Assembly (NCBI RefSeq): GCF_000967545.1
Contig: NZ_JXXV01000005.1
Location: 62,001 to 126,000 of the forward strand
DNA: 64,000 nucleotides
Origin: Vibrio galatheae
GTDB lineage: Bacteria; Pseudomonadota; Gammaproteobacteria; Enterobacterales; Vibrionaceae
Reading direction: 5' to 3'
Positions within the stretch are counted from its first letter, which is position 1. Every line of letters starts with the position of its first letter. Positions 10,964-21,741 of this stretch are shown piece after piece. Position numbers and translations under genes: made by a program. Under the pieces are notes generated by a model. It made no database searches, had not been told where the DNA came from, and saw only the letters and a program-made list of their open reading frames with translations.

Positions 10964-11025
10964 GCTTAGCGTTGCACAAGGGTTGAATACCCTAGATAAC
11001 TAAACTTACACAAGGTTATTAGATT

Positions 11026-11715
11026 ATGTCTAGAAGGATTCTGGTTGTTGAAGACGAAGCACCTATTCGCGAAATGCTTTGCTTTGTACTTGAACAAAAA
11101 GGTTACCAAGCGGTAGAAGCGGAAGATTACGATAGTGCGGTAACTAAACTGGCTGAACCCTTCCCAGATCTAGTATTGCTAGACTGGATGCTACCGGGTG
11201 GTAGTGGTATCAACTTTATCAAACATATGAAACGCGAAGAGCTGACACGTAACATTCCAGTGGTCATGCTCACGGCTCGTGGTGAAGAAGAAGACAAAGT
11301 GCGTGGTCTTGAAGTCGGTGCAGACGACTACATTACTAAGCCATTTTCACCAAAAGAGCTGGTTGCTCGTCTTAAAGCGGTCATTCGCCGCGTGACACCA
11401 ACGGCATTAGAAGATGTGATTGATGTGCAAGGGCTCAAACTTGACCCTGTTTCCCACCGTGTTACGGCGAACGATGAAGCGCTTGATATGGGGCCGACAG
11501 AGTTCAAAATGTTGCACTTTTTTATGACCCACCAAGAGCGTGTCTACAGCAGAGAGCAGCTACTGAACAATGTGTGGGGCACCAACGTTTATGTTGAAGA
11601 TCGAACTGTCGATGTTCATATCCGTCGTCTGCGTAAAGCGCTCGAAACAGCCGGTCATGATAAGCTGATTCAGACAGTACGCGGTGCAGGCTACCGATTC
11701 TCGACCAAAGCGTAG
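11026..11715 (+). CDS. phoB: Phosphate regulon response regulator PhoB
   Basis: PhoB is the OmpR-family response regulator that binds PHO boxes when phosphate is scarce. The 229-residue protein has a receiver domain with the acidic pair at residues 9-11, phospho-acceptor Asp53 (LLDWMLPGG), Thr in VMLTARGEE and Lys in YITKPFSP. The winged-helix domain carries the recognition stretch [18 protein letters not shown]. It has the same length as E. coli PhoB. It heads a phoB-phoR-pstS operon, with 25 bases to phoR. Confidence 0.97.
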   Translation: MSRRILVVEDEAPIREMLCFVLEQKGYQAVEAEDYDSAVTKLAEPFPDLVLLDWMLPGGSGINFIKHMKREELTRNIPVVMLTARGEEEDKVRGLEVGADDYITKPFSPKELVARLKAVIRRVTPTALEDVIDVQGLKLDPVSHRVTANDEALDMGPTEFKMLHFFMTHQERVYSREQLLNNVWGTNVYVEDRTVDVHIRRLRKALETAGHDKLIQTVRGAGYRFSTKA

Positions 11716-11740
11716 TAAATAGACCCATTCGGAGAGGTAT

Positions 11741-13039
11741 GTGGTAGAACGGTTAACTTGGAAGAAGCTGGCCTGGGAGCTGGCTTTTTTTTACACCCCT
11801 TGGGTGATTGTCGGCTGGATTTTCGGTCAAATGCCGTGGTTGCTATTAGCGGCTACGGTTTTACAGCTGGTATGGCATCTGCACAACCAAATGCGCTTAT
11901 CTGCGTGGTTGTGGGATGAAAAGCGCCTGACACCACCGTCTGGCAGTGGTAACTGGGAGTCGCTGTTTAACGGCATCTACCGCTTGCAGCAGCGCCAGCG
12001 TAAAAAGCGCAAAGAGTTAACTAATTTAATCCGTCGTTTCCGTAATGGTGCGGAATCGCTGCCCGATGCGGTGGTGGTTTTTCGTGGCGAAGGCAATATT
12101 GTCTGGTGCAACAAGCTTGCTCAGCATCTACTTGGCTTTAAATGGCCTGATGATTCAGGTCAGCCGATTTCTAACTTGATTCGCACACCTGACTTCATTA
12201 AATACCTCAACAAACAAGACTTTTCTGAGCCGCTTGAAATGCAATCACCGCTTAATGTTGAGCGTATGCTAGAGCTACGTATCGTGCCTTATACCGAAGG
12301 CGAACACCTGATGGTGGTGCGTGATGTTTCTCAGGTAAAACAACTCGAGGGCATGCGCCGTAACTTCTTCGCTAACGTTTCCCACGAACTGCGAACTCCG
12401 ATGACGGTGCTGCAAGGTTATCTAGAGATGACCGAAGACCCCGATATGGTCGTCGGCCCTATGTGGACCAAAGCGCACGGCGTAATGACAGAGCAGCTCA
12501 ACCGAATGAACAGTTTGGTCAATCAGCTGCTGACATTGTCGAAGATTGAAGCCGCGCCGATGCACGAACTTGAAGATGTGGTCAATGTGCCAGCCATGCT
12601 AGAAGTGCTGGAGAAAGAGGCGGCGAGTCTTAGTGGCGATCTTGCCCATAAACTCTCTTTTGATGTTGACAATAGCTTACGTGTATTGGGTGATGATGAT
12701 CAGCTACGCAGCGCAATATCTAATCTGGTTTACAATGCGGTTAAATATACTCCGCCAGGCGCAGATATTCGCGTGCGTTGGTATCAATCGTCACAAGGCG
12801 CTCATCTAGAAGTGGAAGACAGTGGTGATGGTATCGAACCTCAGCACTTACACAGACTCACCGAGCGTTTCTATCGCGTGGATAAAGCGCGCTCTCGAGA
12901 CACTGGAGGCAGTGGCTTAGGTTTGGCAATCGTTAAGCATGCACTTAGCCATCATGACTCCCATTTAGAAATTCAAAGTGCGGTTGGCGTTGGCAGTAAA
13001 TTCTCTTTCATTCTTCCACCAAGATTGGTCGTCAGTTAA
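11741..13039 (+). CDS. phoR: Phosphate regulon sensor histidine kinase PhoR
   Basis: PhoR is the inner-membrane kinase/phosphatase that controls PhoB, receiving its signal from PstSCAB-PhoU. The 432-residue protein has two N-terminal hydrophobic segments (about 12-48), a charged linker, a PAS domain (about 95-200), the H-box NVSHELRTP with His215, and an ATPase domain with the N-box [15 protein letters not shown] and G-boxes DSGDGI and [10 protein letters not shown]. The start is GTG at 11741 with GGAGAG at 11731-11736; an ATG at 11739 is out of frame and stops at once. Its stop overlaps the pstS start by one base. Confidence 0.96.
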   Translation: MVERLTWKKLAWELAFFYTPWVIVGWIFGQMPWLLLAATVLQLVWHLHNQMRLSAWLWDEKRLTPPSGSGNWESLFNGIYRLQQRQRKKRKELTNLIRRFRNGAESLPDAVVVFRGEGNIVWCNKLAQHLLGFKWPDDSGQPISNLIRTPDFIKYLNKQDFSEPLEMQSPLNVERMLELRIVPYTEGEHLMVVRDVSQVKQLEGMRRNFFANVSHELRTPMTVLQGYLEMTEDPDMVVGPMWTKAHGVMTEQLNRMNSLVNQLLTLSKIEAAPMHELEDVVNVPAMLEVLEKEAASLSGDLAHKLSFDVDNSLRVLGDDDQLRSAISNLVYNAVKYTPPGADIRVRWYQSSQGAHLEVEDSGDGIEPQHLHRLTERFYRVDKARSRDTGGSGLGLAIVKHALSHHDSHLEIQSAVGVGSKFSFILPPRLVVS

Positions 13040-13995
13040 TGAAATGGTCGACAGCATTACTTAGTCTCAGTGTGTCGGCTGCTACGGCTACAAGCGGTGA
13101 ACTAGAGGATTACCAAAAAACGGCCGGGATTAGCGGCAGTTTAACCAGTGTTGGTTCCGATACCTTAGCTGGGATGACAACCTTGTGGGTCGAAGAGTTT
13201 CAACAGCTTTATCCGAGCGTTAATGGTCAGGTACAAGCGTCAGGATCGTCGACTGCGCCTCCAGCTTTAACAGAGCGCACTGCGCAGTTTGGCCCGATGA
13301 GCCGACCGATGCGTAATCGTGAAATTGAATCTTTTGCGAGAGAGCACGGCTATAAGCCAACAGAGTTAAGAGTTGCAATTGATGCAATTGGTGTTTTTGT
13401 TCACCGTGACAATCCGATCAAAGGGCTCAATTTCTCTCAGCTCGACAGCATATTTTCTGCCACCTTACGCTGTGGGGCAACGCGACATCTCAATACTTGG
13501 GCCGACCTTGGATTAGACTATCAATGGGCTAAACGCGGCATGCAGTTATTTGGTCGTAACTCAGTGTCAGGCACCTATGGTTATTTTAAAAAGAATGCGC
13601 TGTGTGGCGGAGACTTTAAGAGCAGCGTTAACGAACAACCGGGTTCAGCTTCTGTGGTGCAATCGGTAAGCTCAGCCATTAACACCATTGGTTACTCTGG
13701 TGTGGGGTACAAGGTCTCTGGAGTAAAACTGCTGCCAATTGCCAAATCAGGCGCTGATTACGTTGAAGCTAACCAAGCTAATATCTTGTCAGGTAAGTAC
13801 CCACTATCACGTTACTTATATGTCTATGTGAACAAAGATCCAGTAAAACCGCTGAGTCCAATTGAACGTGAGTTTATTCGCTTTATCTATTCGAAACAGG
13901 GGCAGGCATTGGTTGCCAAAGATGGCTACATTCCAATTTCAGCAGAAATTGCCCAGCGTGAGTTAGCCAAAGTCGATATTTCAGCGAATGATTAG
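13039..13995 (+). CDS. pstS: Phosphate ABC transporter substrate-binding protein PstS
   Basis: This periplasmic phosphate-binding protein of 318 residues has an N-terminal signal-like segment and the ligand loops SVGSDTLAG, GSSTAPPAL and FGRNSVSGTYGYF, the last carrying the Arg and Ser-Gly-Thr phosphate contacts of PstS. The loop that in E. coli PstS holds the discriminating aspartate (GASDAP) reads FGPMSRPM here, so that residue appears replaced. This variant is, as I recall, common in a separate PstS subfamily. It is translationally coupled to phoR rather than sitting with pstCAB, so the binding protein and its permease are made from separate PHO-controlled transcripts. Confidence 0.9.
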   Translation: MKWSTALLSLSVSAATATSGELEDYQKTAGISGSLTSVGSDTLAGMTTLWVEEFQQLYPSVNGQVQASGSSTAPPALTERTAQFGPMSRPMRNREIESFAREHGYKPTELRVAIDAIGVFVHRDNPIKGLNFSQLDSIFSATLRCGATRHLNTWADLGLDYQWAKRGMQLFGRNSVSGTYGYFKKNALCGGDFKSSVNEQPGSASVVQSVSSAINTIGYSGVGYKVSGVKLLPIAKSGADYVEANQANILSGKYPLSRYLYVYVNKDPVKPLSPIEREFIRFIYSKQGQALVAKDGYIPISAEIAQRELAKVDISAND

Positions 13996-14012
13996 GTCAA
14001 CAGATCCTAGTC

Positions 14013-14038
14013 TAAGCCTCTGCAGAGTTAGAGGCTTA
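14013..14038. terminator. Hairpin between convergent pstS and ppx
   Basis: TAAGCCTCT (14013-14021) pairs with AGAGGCTTA (14030-14038) over an 8-base loop. The T-run is poor on both strands, so this is a modest terminator. Confidence 0.5.
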
Positions 14039-14078
14039 TTAGTGTTTACTGTTTGTGAATTGAAAAAACTTAGCTTTG

Positions 14079-15590
14079 TTATTCGGATTGAGTAAAGCTC
14101 AGCTCCCAGCCCGCGCTGCGCCAATACTCTTGCTCACTGGCGAGATCCGCATCGAGCAGTTTGTTGGATTCCAACCAATTTTCATCTTGTGATGTTAGTG
14201 TCCATTTATCGCCATCAATAGATAAGCTAAGCGATGGTAGTGGCTCATCGTTGCGTTGTCCATTAAGCAGAATTGCCAAGCGCAAGATGCGAATTAGGCT
14301 AACTATGTCCTTCTTTTTGAACAAAGCAAACTCTTCCATTTCATGCAATTTGAGCGCTTTTCGTTGAAAACGCACTAACATCGCCAGCACACGCTGTTGC
14401 TCGCGGTTAAAGCCGGGCATATAAGTGTTGCGTAAAATATAGGCAGAGTGGCGATGGAAGGCTTGTAAACTGATACTTAAGCCGACCTCATGCAGCAGGG
14501 CGCTCCATTCGAGTAAATCAAACAGTTCGGAGCTTTTTTTGATGCCTAAGTCTTTATGGACTTGATGCAGAAATTCCGTCGCATGGCCCTTGATTTTAGC
14601 GGCATGCTCTAGATCGACTAAGTGTTTATTGGCGAGGTTTTCTGTGGTGCGCATACGGATGTCAGAGCGTTTAAAGCTGTCTTCCATTTCAAACAGCAAA
14701 CCTTCGCGTAGCGCGCCTTCAGAAAAGTGCATCTCAGAGACTTTCAAACTGTGCAAAATTGCAGAGAGGATAGCGACTCCGGCGGCGAAAACGGGTTTAC
14801 GCTCGGCAGTGAGCCCTTCCAGTTCAATATCATCAATTGTGTCCCATTCAGACAGTACAGTGATCAGTTTGTCTAGTCGTTCGGTGGTGATGATGCCGTC
14901 TTCAAATCCCAGCCCAATCAGCACTTCTCGAATCGCCTTGATGGTGCCCGATGAACCAAAAGCGACATCCCAGCCTTTCTTCTTATAGCGATGGGCTAAT
15001 GACTCCATTTTTTGTTCTGCTGCAAGCGTCGCTTTGGCAAAGTTCTTCTTCGACAGTTTGCCATTGGCGAAATAGTGGCTAGTGTAGCTGACACAGCCCA
15101 TTTGCTTACTGTTGATTAAGTCTGGTTCAAAGCCACTACCGATGATCATTTCAGTACTGCCACCGCCGATGTCGACCACCAATTTCGCCCCAGATTCCGG
15201 TTGAGTATGCGCAACGCCTAAATAAATTAAACGCGCTTCTTCAATGCCGGGAATGATTTCTATCGGGAACGGCAGTACGTCACGGGCGCGTTGCAAAAAA
15301 ATGTGGGAATTATTGGCTTGGCGCAGGGTGTGAGTTGCAGCAATGCGAACATTTTCTTCAGCAAAACCTTGCAGACGTTCAGCGAACATCGTTAAGCATT
15401 CTAGGCCGCGTTCAATCGATGCATTATCAAGGTTTTTTTGTCCATCAAGCCCAGCAGCGAGGCGAACACGCTGTTTATGGCGGCTGACCAGTTGCAAATC
15501 CTGATCAACGACTCGTGCCACCACCATATGGAAGCTGTTTGAGCCTAAATCGATGGCGGCAACGTCACGAATGTCCTGTGTTTGAGTCAT
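14079..15590 (-). CDS. ppx: Exopolyphosphatase Ppx
   Basis: Ppx removes phosphate from the ends of polyphosphate chains and may also hydrolyse pppGpp. The 503-residue protein has the actin-like ATPase fold signatures [14 protein letters not shown] near the start and [12 protein letters not shown] (about 140-150), the [10 protein letters not shown] block, and a C-terminal HD-like helical domain around [21 protein letters not shown]. It starts inside the end of ppk (26-base overlap), so making and degrading polyphosphate are coupled in one transcript. Confidence 0.95.
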   Translation of the reverse strand: MTQTQDIRDVAAIDLGSNSFHMVVARVVDQDLQLVSRHKQRVRLAAGLDGQKNLDNASIERGLECLTMFAERLQGFAEENVRIAATHTLRQANNSHIFLQRARDVLPFPIEIIPGIEEARLIYLGVAHTQPESGAKLVVDIGGGSTEMIIGSGFEPDLINSKQMGCVSYTSHYFANGKLSKKNFAKATLAAEQKMESLAHRYKKKGWDVAFGSSGTIKAIREVLIGLGFEDGIITTERLDKLITVLSEWDTIDDIELEGLTAERKPVFAAGVAILSAILHSLKVSEMHFSEGALREGLLFEMEDSFKRSDIRMRTTENLANKHLVDLEHAAKIKGHATEFLHQVHKDLGIKKSSELFDLLEWSALLHEVGLSISLQAFHRHSAYILRNTYMPGFNREQQRVLAMLVRFQRKALKLHEMEEFALFKKKDIVSLIRILRLAILLNGQRNDEPLPSLSLSIDGDKWTLTSQDENWLESNKLLDADLASEQEYWRSAGWELSFTQSE

Positions 15591-17682
15591 TTAACTGCTC
15601 TTGCTCTTTACGTTTTTGAATCTTAGTTTGTTTTTCTATATTTTTAAGATAGTCGTAAATGGCAATTTGCGAGCGAACTTTCTTACGATTGCCACGCGCG
15701 ACGTAACTATTGCTCATTTCCTTATCGATCCATCTCGCCTTTACTGTATCGGTAAAGTGGATGTCAATGATATCAATAATGCGTTGTTTAAGACGTTCGT
15801 CACGTACTGGGGCAGCGACTTCAATTCGATAGTCGATGTTTCGCGTCATCCAGTCAGCCGATGAAATGTAGACTTGCGGGTCACCATCATTGTGTGCGAT
15901 CACGACTCTTGGGTGTTCGAGAAAGCGGTCGACGATACTGATGATCTTAATGTTGTCGCTGACCCCTTCAATTCCCGGAACCAGAGAGCACATTCCGCGA
16001 ATAATCATCCTTATTTCCACTCCAGATGCACTCGCACCATAGAGTTTATTGACAATGCCTTTATCGACCAGGTTATTGACCTTGATGGTTAGCGAAGCTT
16101 TCTTGCCGATTTTGGCGTTGGCAATTTCGTTGTCGATCAAACGGTAGATTTGCTTACGTGAGTTACGCGGCGAAACAAACAAATGGTTGAAGCGCACAGG
16201 GCGATATGGGTTTTCAATGTAGCCGAAGACCTTACGTACTTCTGTGGTGATCTCTGGATCGGCAGTCAGCAGAGAGAAATCAGTATAGATACGTGCGGTC
16301 TTTTCGTGGAAGTTGCCAGTACCAATATGTGCATAGCGGACAATTTCTTCACCTTCTCGGCGACTGATCAGCAGCAGTTTAGAGTGAATTTTTAAACCCG
16401 GCACACCAAAAATAACTTGAACACCTGCTTCGGTAAGCACGCGCGACCACTCGATATTGGCTTCTTCATCAAAGCGCGCTTGCAACTCGACGACCACAGT
16501 GACGTTTTTACCGTTGTGCACCGCGTCAATTAGCGAGTTCATTAAGCGTGAATCTTTCGCAACACGATAGATATTAATCTTGATGCTCAACACTTTAGGG
16601 TCAAATGAAGCCTGTCGAACCAGCTCACTGATATGCTCAAAGGTGTGATATGGGTAGTAGAGCAAAATATCTTGCGCTTTGATTGCATCAAATTTGTTGG
16701 CGTAACCATCAAAATCGGCACATTGCATTGGCGGCAGTGGCTTGTTTTCTAGGTAGTCACGACCGACATTAGGGAAAGCGATAAAGTCTTTGAAGTTGTG
16801 GTAGCGTCCGCCGGGAATCAAGCTATCGTAGTTAGAAATCTTTAATTTGTCGCATAAGAAATCCAGCATCTCATGTGGCATATCCCGTTGATAAACAAAG
16901 CGCACCGGCATGGCGGTCAAACGTTGGCTTACCCCTTCCGACATCTGCTCTAATAAGCTGTGTTCGACTTCGTGGCTTAAATCGTATTCCGCGTCACGCG
17001 TCATTTTCATCGCATAACCGTTCAGCTCTTGGTAATCGAAGAAGCCGCTGAACAGATCATCAAGGCAATATCGAATGATGTTATCAAGCAAGATAATGGT
17101 TTTACGTCGCTTGCCTTTTTGCTCAGGAACCATCACAAATCGTGGCAGGTGATCGGTTGGGATCTCAATCAGGGCATATTGGTTGCTTTGCTCGGTTTTG
17201 AGTTCGACCACTATGTAGGCGTATTCGTCTTTTAAAAATTGCAGTACATCGATATCGTCGCGCATCATTAATGGGGTTATATGAGGCAGAACTTCCTTAA
17301 GGAAATACTTTTTTACCCATTTTTCTTGCGTTTCACTGAGCTGAGTTTCGTTGACCAGAAAGATACGTCGTCTTGCCATATCACGAATTAATTCCGCGTA
17401 TAACTCATCAAATCGCTCATTCAGTTTCAACGCCTTGCCCTGCATCTTGGACAACAAGTGCTTGGAGTTATCGTTACCGCCACGTTCTTGGTTGATCAGG
17501 ATACGCCGTTTGACATCGGCAAAGCGGACTTTATAAAACTCATCTAAGTTATTGGAAAATATACCAAGAAATCGAATTCGCTCAATCAGAGGAACACTTT
17601 TATCTGCCGCTTCTTGTAAGACGCGCTCATTGAAAGAGAGCCAGCTCAATTCTTTTTCAATATACAGTTTTTCTGCGCTCAT
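15565..17682 (-). CDS. ppk: Polyphosphate kinase PPK1
   Basis: PPK1 reversibly polymerises the gamma-phosphate of ATP into polyphosphate. The 705-residue protein has the N-terminal helical domain ([13 protein letters not shown]), the head domain, and two phospholipase-D-like C-terminal domains with [10 protein letters not shown] and the catalytic-histidine motif [18 protein letters not shown] (His about 452, matching the phosphorylated histidine of E. coli PPK). It is divergent from pstC across a 197-base gap with a PHO box oriented toward ppk. Confidence 0.96.
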   Translation of the reverse strand: MSAEKLYIEKELSWLSFNERVLQEAADKSVPLIERIRFLGIFSNNLDEFYKVRFADVKRRILINQERGGNDNSKHLLSKMQGKALKLNERFDELYAELIRDMARRRIFLVNETQLSETQEKWVKKYFLKEVLPHITPLMMRDDIDVLQFLKDEYAYIVVELKTEQSNQYALIEIPTDHLPRFVMVPEQKGKRRKTIILLDNIIRYCLDDLFSGFFDYQELNGYAMKMTRDAEYDLSHEVEHSLLEQMSEGVSQRLTAMPVRFVYQRDMPHEMLDFLCDKLKISNYDSLIPGGRYHNFKDFIAFPNVGRDYLENKPLPPMQCADFDGYANKFDAIKAQDILLYYPYHTFEHISELVRQASFDPKVLSIKINIYRVAKDSRLMNSLIDAVHNGKNVTVVVELQARFDEEANIEWSRVLTEAGVQVIFGVPGLKIHSKLLLISRREGEEIVRYAHIGTGNFHEKTARIYTDFSLLTADPEITTEVRKVFGYIENPYRPVRFNHLFVSPRNSRKQIYRLIDNEIANAKIGKKASLTIKVNNLVDKGIVNKLYGASASGVEIRMIIRGMCSLVPGIEGVSDNIKIISIVDRFLEHPRVVIAHNDGDPQVYISSADWMTRNIDYRIEVAAPVRDERLKQRIIDIIDIHFTDTVKARWIDKEMSNSYVARGNRKKVRSQIAIYDYLKNIEKQTKIQKRKEQEQLNDSNTGHS

Positions 17683-17760
17683 AAATCTTACCTTATAACC
17701 TGTCTGACGATGTTGAGTACTGTTAAATTACTCAGATGGATAGCAACTTAAGGTGTTTGT

Positions 17761-17778
17761 ATGACAGTTTTATTGCAT
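17761..17778 (-). promoter_or_regulatory. Probable PHO box of ppk
   Basis: Read on the minus strand, ATGCAAT, AAAA, CTGTCAT (17778 to 17761) has one perfect PHO half-site and one poor half-site with an A-spacer. The hexamer 10 bases beyond (TAAGTT) is a weak -10. The orientation fits ppk. Confidence 0.55.
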
Positions 17779-17814
17779 TTTTTTATTGCATTGTTTTCAG
17801 TTGTTTATTGCGAT

Positions 17815-17848
17815 CTGTAATATAATTGTCACCTAATAGAAATATTAT
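17815..17848 (+). promoter_or_regulatory. PHO box and -10 element of pstC
   Basis: CTGTAAT (17815-17821), ATAA (17822-17825) and TTGTCAC (17826-17832) form a very good PHO box. TATTAT (17843-17848) follows after exactly 10 bases and makes a good -10. This predicts strong PhoB activation of pstCAB. Confidence 0.85.
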
Positions 17849-17879
17849 AGCCTCGGACAAAAATAGGTAAGAAAAACTC

Positions 17880-20063
17880 ATGGCCAAAGCGGAATTCTCA
17901 TTACGAGAGCGTGATCATAAGCGACTAATCAAAGATCGATTGGTTCGCTTCGCCGTTTCCGTCGGTGGCGTGAGCGTGTTAGCCGCTTTGGTTCTTATCT
18001 TTGTCTATCTTGCTATGATGGTTTTACCCCTATTTAGTGACGCTAAAATAACACCTGATGTTCGCTCTGTGCCGGTTGTGACACATCAGCCGATTGCACT
18101 TGGCGTGGATGACGCAGGAGAAAGCGCGTTTGTGCTCTCTTCGCAAGGAAAGCTCAGCTTTTGGTCACTGTTAGAACCAAGTGGCAAGCCCTTACTGTCG
18201 CGGCAAATTGGTCAGACGGATGATTTATTCGCCCAATCTTTAGCGGCTTTTGGCTGGTACGGTTTTGCTAACTCACATGGTGAAGTGACATTATTCAAGC
18301 CCAATCTTGAATCGGAACTGAAGCAGGGCAAAAGAGTCCTTACCCCGAGTGTCGCAGAGTTATCAACGCCGTTTGATCTACACGCTGAGCAACATGCTTT
18401 GCGCCAATTTGCCTTCGCTAACCCGCAAGATCTGACTCTAGTGGGTTGGTATGATGACCATTATGTACGAGTGCGTTGGCAAGGGGAAAGCGGGGTTAGC
18501 CACTATCGTTTCTCTGAGCCTTTGCCGAGCTTAGATCAACTTATTTTAACCCCCGACGGTAATACCTTGTATATGAGAACGGGGTCTGAGCTGATAGTAG
18601 CGTTAAAACGTGGCGCTAAATTTGAAGTACGAGAAATTGTCGACTTGAGTCAAGGCCGCCCTGAACATGCGATTACCCATATCAATCTGCTGCCGGGCGC
18701 TTACTCGCTTCTTGTCACTCATCAAGATGGTTTAGTGTCTCAGTGGTTTGATGTGCTATCCAATGGTGAGCGACATTTAACTCACATTCGTCAATTTAAA
18801 CTCGCGTCGCAATTGGAGTTCTTGCTTGCTGATACCTATCGCAAGGGATTCTATAGTTTTTATACCAACGGCACGGTGCAAAGCCACTACACCACCAGTC
18901 AAAAGTTGGTGATGTTTGAGAGAGCGTATACTAAAGCTCCCAAGCTGGTGGCGATGTCGAACAATGAGTCGTATTTGTTGGCGGTAAACGATGATGCGCT
19001 TACGCTTGCCTCGATTGATAATCCCTATCCAGAGATCTCGCTCTCTTCGTTGTGGCAAAAAGTCTGGTACGAGGGTTACCCAGAGCCGCAATATGTGTGG
19101 CAAACCACCTCCGCTAGTGACGAGTTTGAAGCGAAATTCAGTATCGTACCGATTGCATTTGGCACCTTAAAAGCCGCCGCCTTTGCAATGCTGTTTGCGA
19201 TACCCATTGCGGTTTTTGGTGCAATCTACACCGCCTATTTTATGACACCTAAGATGCGTCGAGTCGTGAAGCCATCGATTGAACTGATGGAAGCCTTACC
19301 GACCGTTATTATAGGTTTTCTAGCTGGACTTTGGTTCGCGCCGATTGTTGAGAGTCACCTCGCTGCTGTTGTTACTTTAATGCTGTTTTTGCCGCTATCC
19401 ATGATCGTTGTTGGGTTAGTCTGGTATTTGCTGCCTAAAACTTGGACTGGGCGATTTGCCAGTGGTTGGCATGCACTGATCTTGATGCCAGCAGTCGTAG
19501 TGATTAGTGTGGTGATCTTGTCTAACAGTAGCAACTTAGAAGCGTTACTGTTTGCTGGCGATGTCAGAGTTTACCTCGCGCAAAATGGAATAGACTTCGA
19601 CCAGCGTAATGCGTTGGTGGTTGGCTTTGCTATGGGATTTGCGGTGATTCCGACCATTTTTACCATTGCAGAAGATGCGATTTTCTCGGTGCCAAAACAT
19701 TTGTCTGATGGATCATTGGCATTAGGGGCAACGCCTTGGCAAACATTAGTTCATGTGGTGTTACTCACTGCCAGTCCTGGGATATTTTCCGCTATCATGA
19801 TGGGGCTTGGTCGCGCGGTGGGTGAAACCATGATAGTGCTCATGGCAACGGGCAATACACCGATTCTGGACTGGAACATCCTTGAAGGGATGCGCACCTT
19901 GTCGGCCACTATCGCGGTTGAAATGCCAGAGTCCGCAGTGGGCAGTTCTCACTATCGAATTTTATTTTTAGCAGCCTTACTGCTGTTAGTCTTTACCTTT
20001 GCGGTTAACTCACTCGCCGAATGGGTACGTCAACGCTTGCGTGAAAAGTACCGTTCGCTGTAA
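17880..20063 (+). CDS. pstC: Phosphate ABC transporter permease PstC, with large periplasmic domain
   Basis: PstC is one of the two membrane subunits of the high-affinity phosphate importer. At 727 residues it is more than twice the E. coli protein. After a first membrane helix (about 22-46) comes a periplasmic region of roughly 370 residues, rich in beta-strand and with short repeated patterns of the beta-propeller kind. The permease domain begins near residue 425, with the inner-membrane coupling motif [14 protein letters not shown] and the following GLGRAVGETMIVLMATGNTP. Long PstC forms are, as I recall, normal in vibrios. The role of the extra domain is unknown. It leads pstC-pstA-pstB. 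Confidence 0.94.
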   Translation: MAKAEFSLRERDHKRLIKDRLVRFAVSVGGVSVLAALVLIFVYLAMMVLPLFSDAKITPDVRSVPVVTHQPIALGVDDAGESAFVLSSQGKLSFWSLLEPSGKPLLSRQIGQTDDLFAQSLAAFGWYGFANSHGEVTLFKPNLESELKQGKRVLTPSVAELSTPFDLHAEQHALRQFAFANPQDLTLVGWYDDHYVRVRWQGESGVSHYRFSEPLPSLDQLILTPDGNTLYMRTGSELIVALKRGAKFEVREIVDLSQGRPEHAITHINLLPGAYSLLVTHQDGLVSQWFDVLSNGERHLTHIRQFKLASQLEFLLADTYRKGFYSFYTNGTVQSHYTTSQKLVMFERAYTKAPKLVAMSNNESYLLAVNDDALTLASIDNPYPEISLSSLWQKVWYEGYPEPQYVWQTTSASDEFEAKFSIVPIAFGTLKAAAFAMLFAIPIAVFGAIYTAYFMTPKMRRVVKPSIELMEALPTVIIGFLAGLWFAPIVESHLAAVVTLMLFLPLSMIVVGLVWYLLPKTWTGRFASGWHALILMPAVVVISVVILSNSSNLEALLFAGDVRVYLAQNGIDFDQRNALVVGFAMGFAVIPTIFTIAEDAIFSVPKHLSDGSLALGATPWQTLVHVVLLTASPGIFSAIMMGLGRAVGETMIVLMATGNTPILDWNILEGMRTLSATIAVEMPESAVGSSHYRILFLAALLLLVFTFAVNSLAEWVRQRLREKYRSL

Positions 20064-20089
20064 CAGTTTATGATTAGGAAACGTTCTAC

Positions 20090-21739
20090 GTGTTTAAGTG
20101 GTTAAAGTCAGGTTCACCTTGGATATGGTTAACAGGTGGTGCGGTGAGCGTCAGCCTGTTATCTGTATTGGGGCTTTTACTGCTTATAGGTTGGAAAGGG
20201 CTTTCTTATTTTTGGCCGGCTCCCTTATATCAATGGCAAACGCAGCAAGGCGATATTTTGGTTGGGCAAATATACTCACAAGAGTATGTGCCGATTAATC
20301 ACTTACGCGAAATGGACATCGATTTGCCGCAAGACGTAATAGAAAAAGGTCTGGTTAATCGTATCAGTATCAAAGTCGCCAACCGCGATTTGTACTCAGC
20401 CGACTTTGTTTCTCTGCTCGAAGTGGATCTTAATCCGCCGACACAACCGGAAGATTGGGCCGTGATTGAACGGGCTCGTGGTGGTGATTTTTATGGTCAG
20501 CCGATTGGCTATCTTCATCCAGACGGTCGCGTGAGTGACGACAATATTGTCGCCGATTACAGGGCAGGAATTGCTTTTGCTGACGTAGTGCGAGATGAAA
20601 TAGAAAACTTAATTGAACGTGATGTCAGAGTGATCAATGCACAGGCAGAGCGACTTAGGTTAGTAAAGAGAAAAAGGTCACTCAATGGTACTTTAAACGA
20701 TGAGTTTATTACATTTTATCAACAGAAGAGCGACCAATACGCTCAGGCTTTAGCAGCGGCTGAAGCTGAATTGGATAACTTGCGTAGCCAACTAGTGAAC
20801 CAAGGTTTGCTGGTGAAGGAGATGACGGGCAAGACAGTCACCATTCCTCTTAGCGATATTCTCGATTTATGGTATCCGAATCAGCTCAATCTTGGCCAAA
20901 AACTTACTCGATGGGCCCAGCAAGCGTGGAAGTTTTTATCTGATGATCCGCGTGAATCGAACTCTGAAGGTGGCGTCTTCCCGGCGATGTTTGGCACTGT
21001 TTTATTGGTGTTAATTATGTCTGTGATTGTGATGCCGCTGGGTGTTATCGCGGCGATTTATCTTCATGAGTATGCGAAAAACAATGCCTTTACTCGCTTG
21101 ATTCGTGTCGCGGTGATCAACTTGGCTGGTGTACCGTCTATCGTCTATGGTGTGTTTGGACTGGGCTTTTTTGTCTATACCTTAGGTGGCTCGATTGACG
21201 CCTTATTTTATGAAGAGCGGCTACCTACGCCGACATTTGGTACGCCGGGTTTGTTATGGTCAGCATTGACCTTAGCGGTATTAACCCTGCCAGTGGTGAT
21301 TGTCGCCACAGAGGAAGGTCTAACACGCATCCCAAGTTCAGTACGGCATGGTTCACTCGCATTAGGTGCAACACAATTTGAGACCATGTGGCGTATTGTA
21401 TTGCCAATGGCAAGCCCTGCAATTATTACCGGCTTGATCCTCGCCGTTGCACGAGCTGCGGGTGAGGTAGCTCCGCTAATGTTGGTGGGTGCGGTCAAGT
21501 TAGCCTCAAGCTTGCCCGTGGACAGTCAATTCCCGTTTTTGCATTTAGAGCGTAAGTTTATGCATTTAGGCTTCCATATCTATGACGTTGGGTTCCAGAC
21601 CACTAATATTGAAAGTGCACGGCCGTTAGTTTACGCCACGTCATTTTTGCTCGTGACCGTGATTGTGGGCTTGAATTTAACTGCCATCAGTATTCGTAAC
21701 AACTTACGCGAGAAATACCGAACGCTAGGACAAGATTAA
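20090..21739 (+). CDS. pstA: Phosphate ABC transporter permease PstA, with periplasmic extension
   Basis: PstA is the second membrane subunit of the phosphate importer. The 549-residue protein is about 250 longer than E. coli PstA. A first membrane helix (about 12-35) is followed by a periplasmic domain of about 250 residues ending in a predicted coiled coil ([16 protein letters not shown], near residue 225). The permease domain starts about residue 300 and contains [14 protein letters not shown], the coupling loop [15 protein letters not shown] and [15 protein letters not shown]. The start is GTG at 20090 after AGGAA (20076-20080). Only 2 bases separate it from pstB. Confidence 0.94.
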   Translation: MFKWLKSGSPWIWLTGGAVSVSLLSVLGLLLLIGWKGLSYFWPAPLYQWQTQQGDILVGQIYSQEYVPINHLREMDIDLPQDVIEKGLVNRISIKVANRDLYSADFVSLLEVDLNPPTQPEDWAVIERARGGDFYGQPIGYLHPDGRVSDDNIVADYRAGIAFADVVRDEIENLIERDVRVINAQAERLRLVKRKRSLNGTLNDEFITFYQQKSDQYAQALAAAEAELDNLRSQLVNQGLLVKEMTGKTVTIPLSDILDLWYPNQLNLGQKLTRWAQQAWKFLSDDPRESNSEGGVFPAMFGTVLLVLIMSVIVMPLGVIAAIYLHEYAKNNAFTRLIRVAVINLAGVPSIVYGVFGLGFFVYTLGGSIDALFYEERLPTPTFGTPGLLWSALTLAVLTLPVVIVATEEGLTRIPSSVRHGSLALGATQFETMWRIVLPMASPAIITGLILAVARAAGEVAPLMLVGAVKLASSLPVDSQFPFLHLERKFMHLGFHIYDVGFQTTNIESARPLVYATSFLLVTVIVGLNLTAISIRNNLREKYRTLGQD

Positions 21740-21741
21740 CC

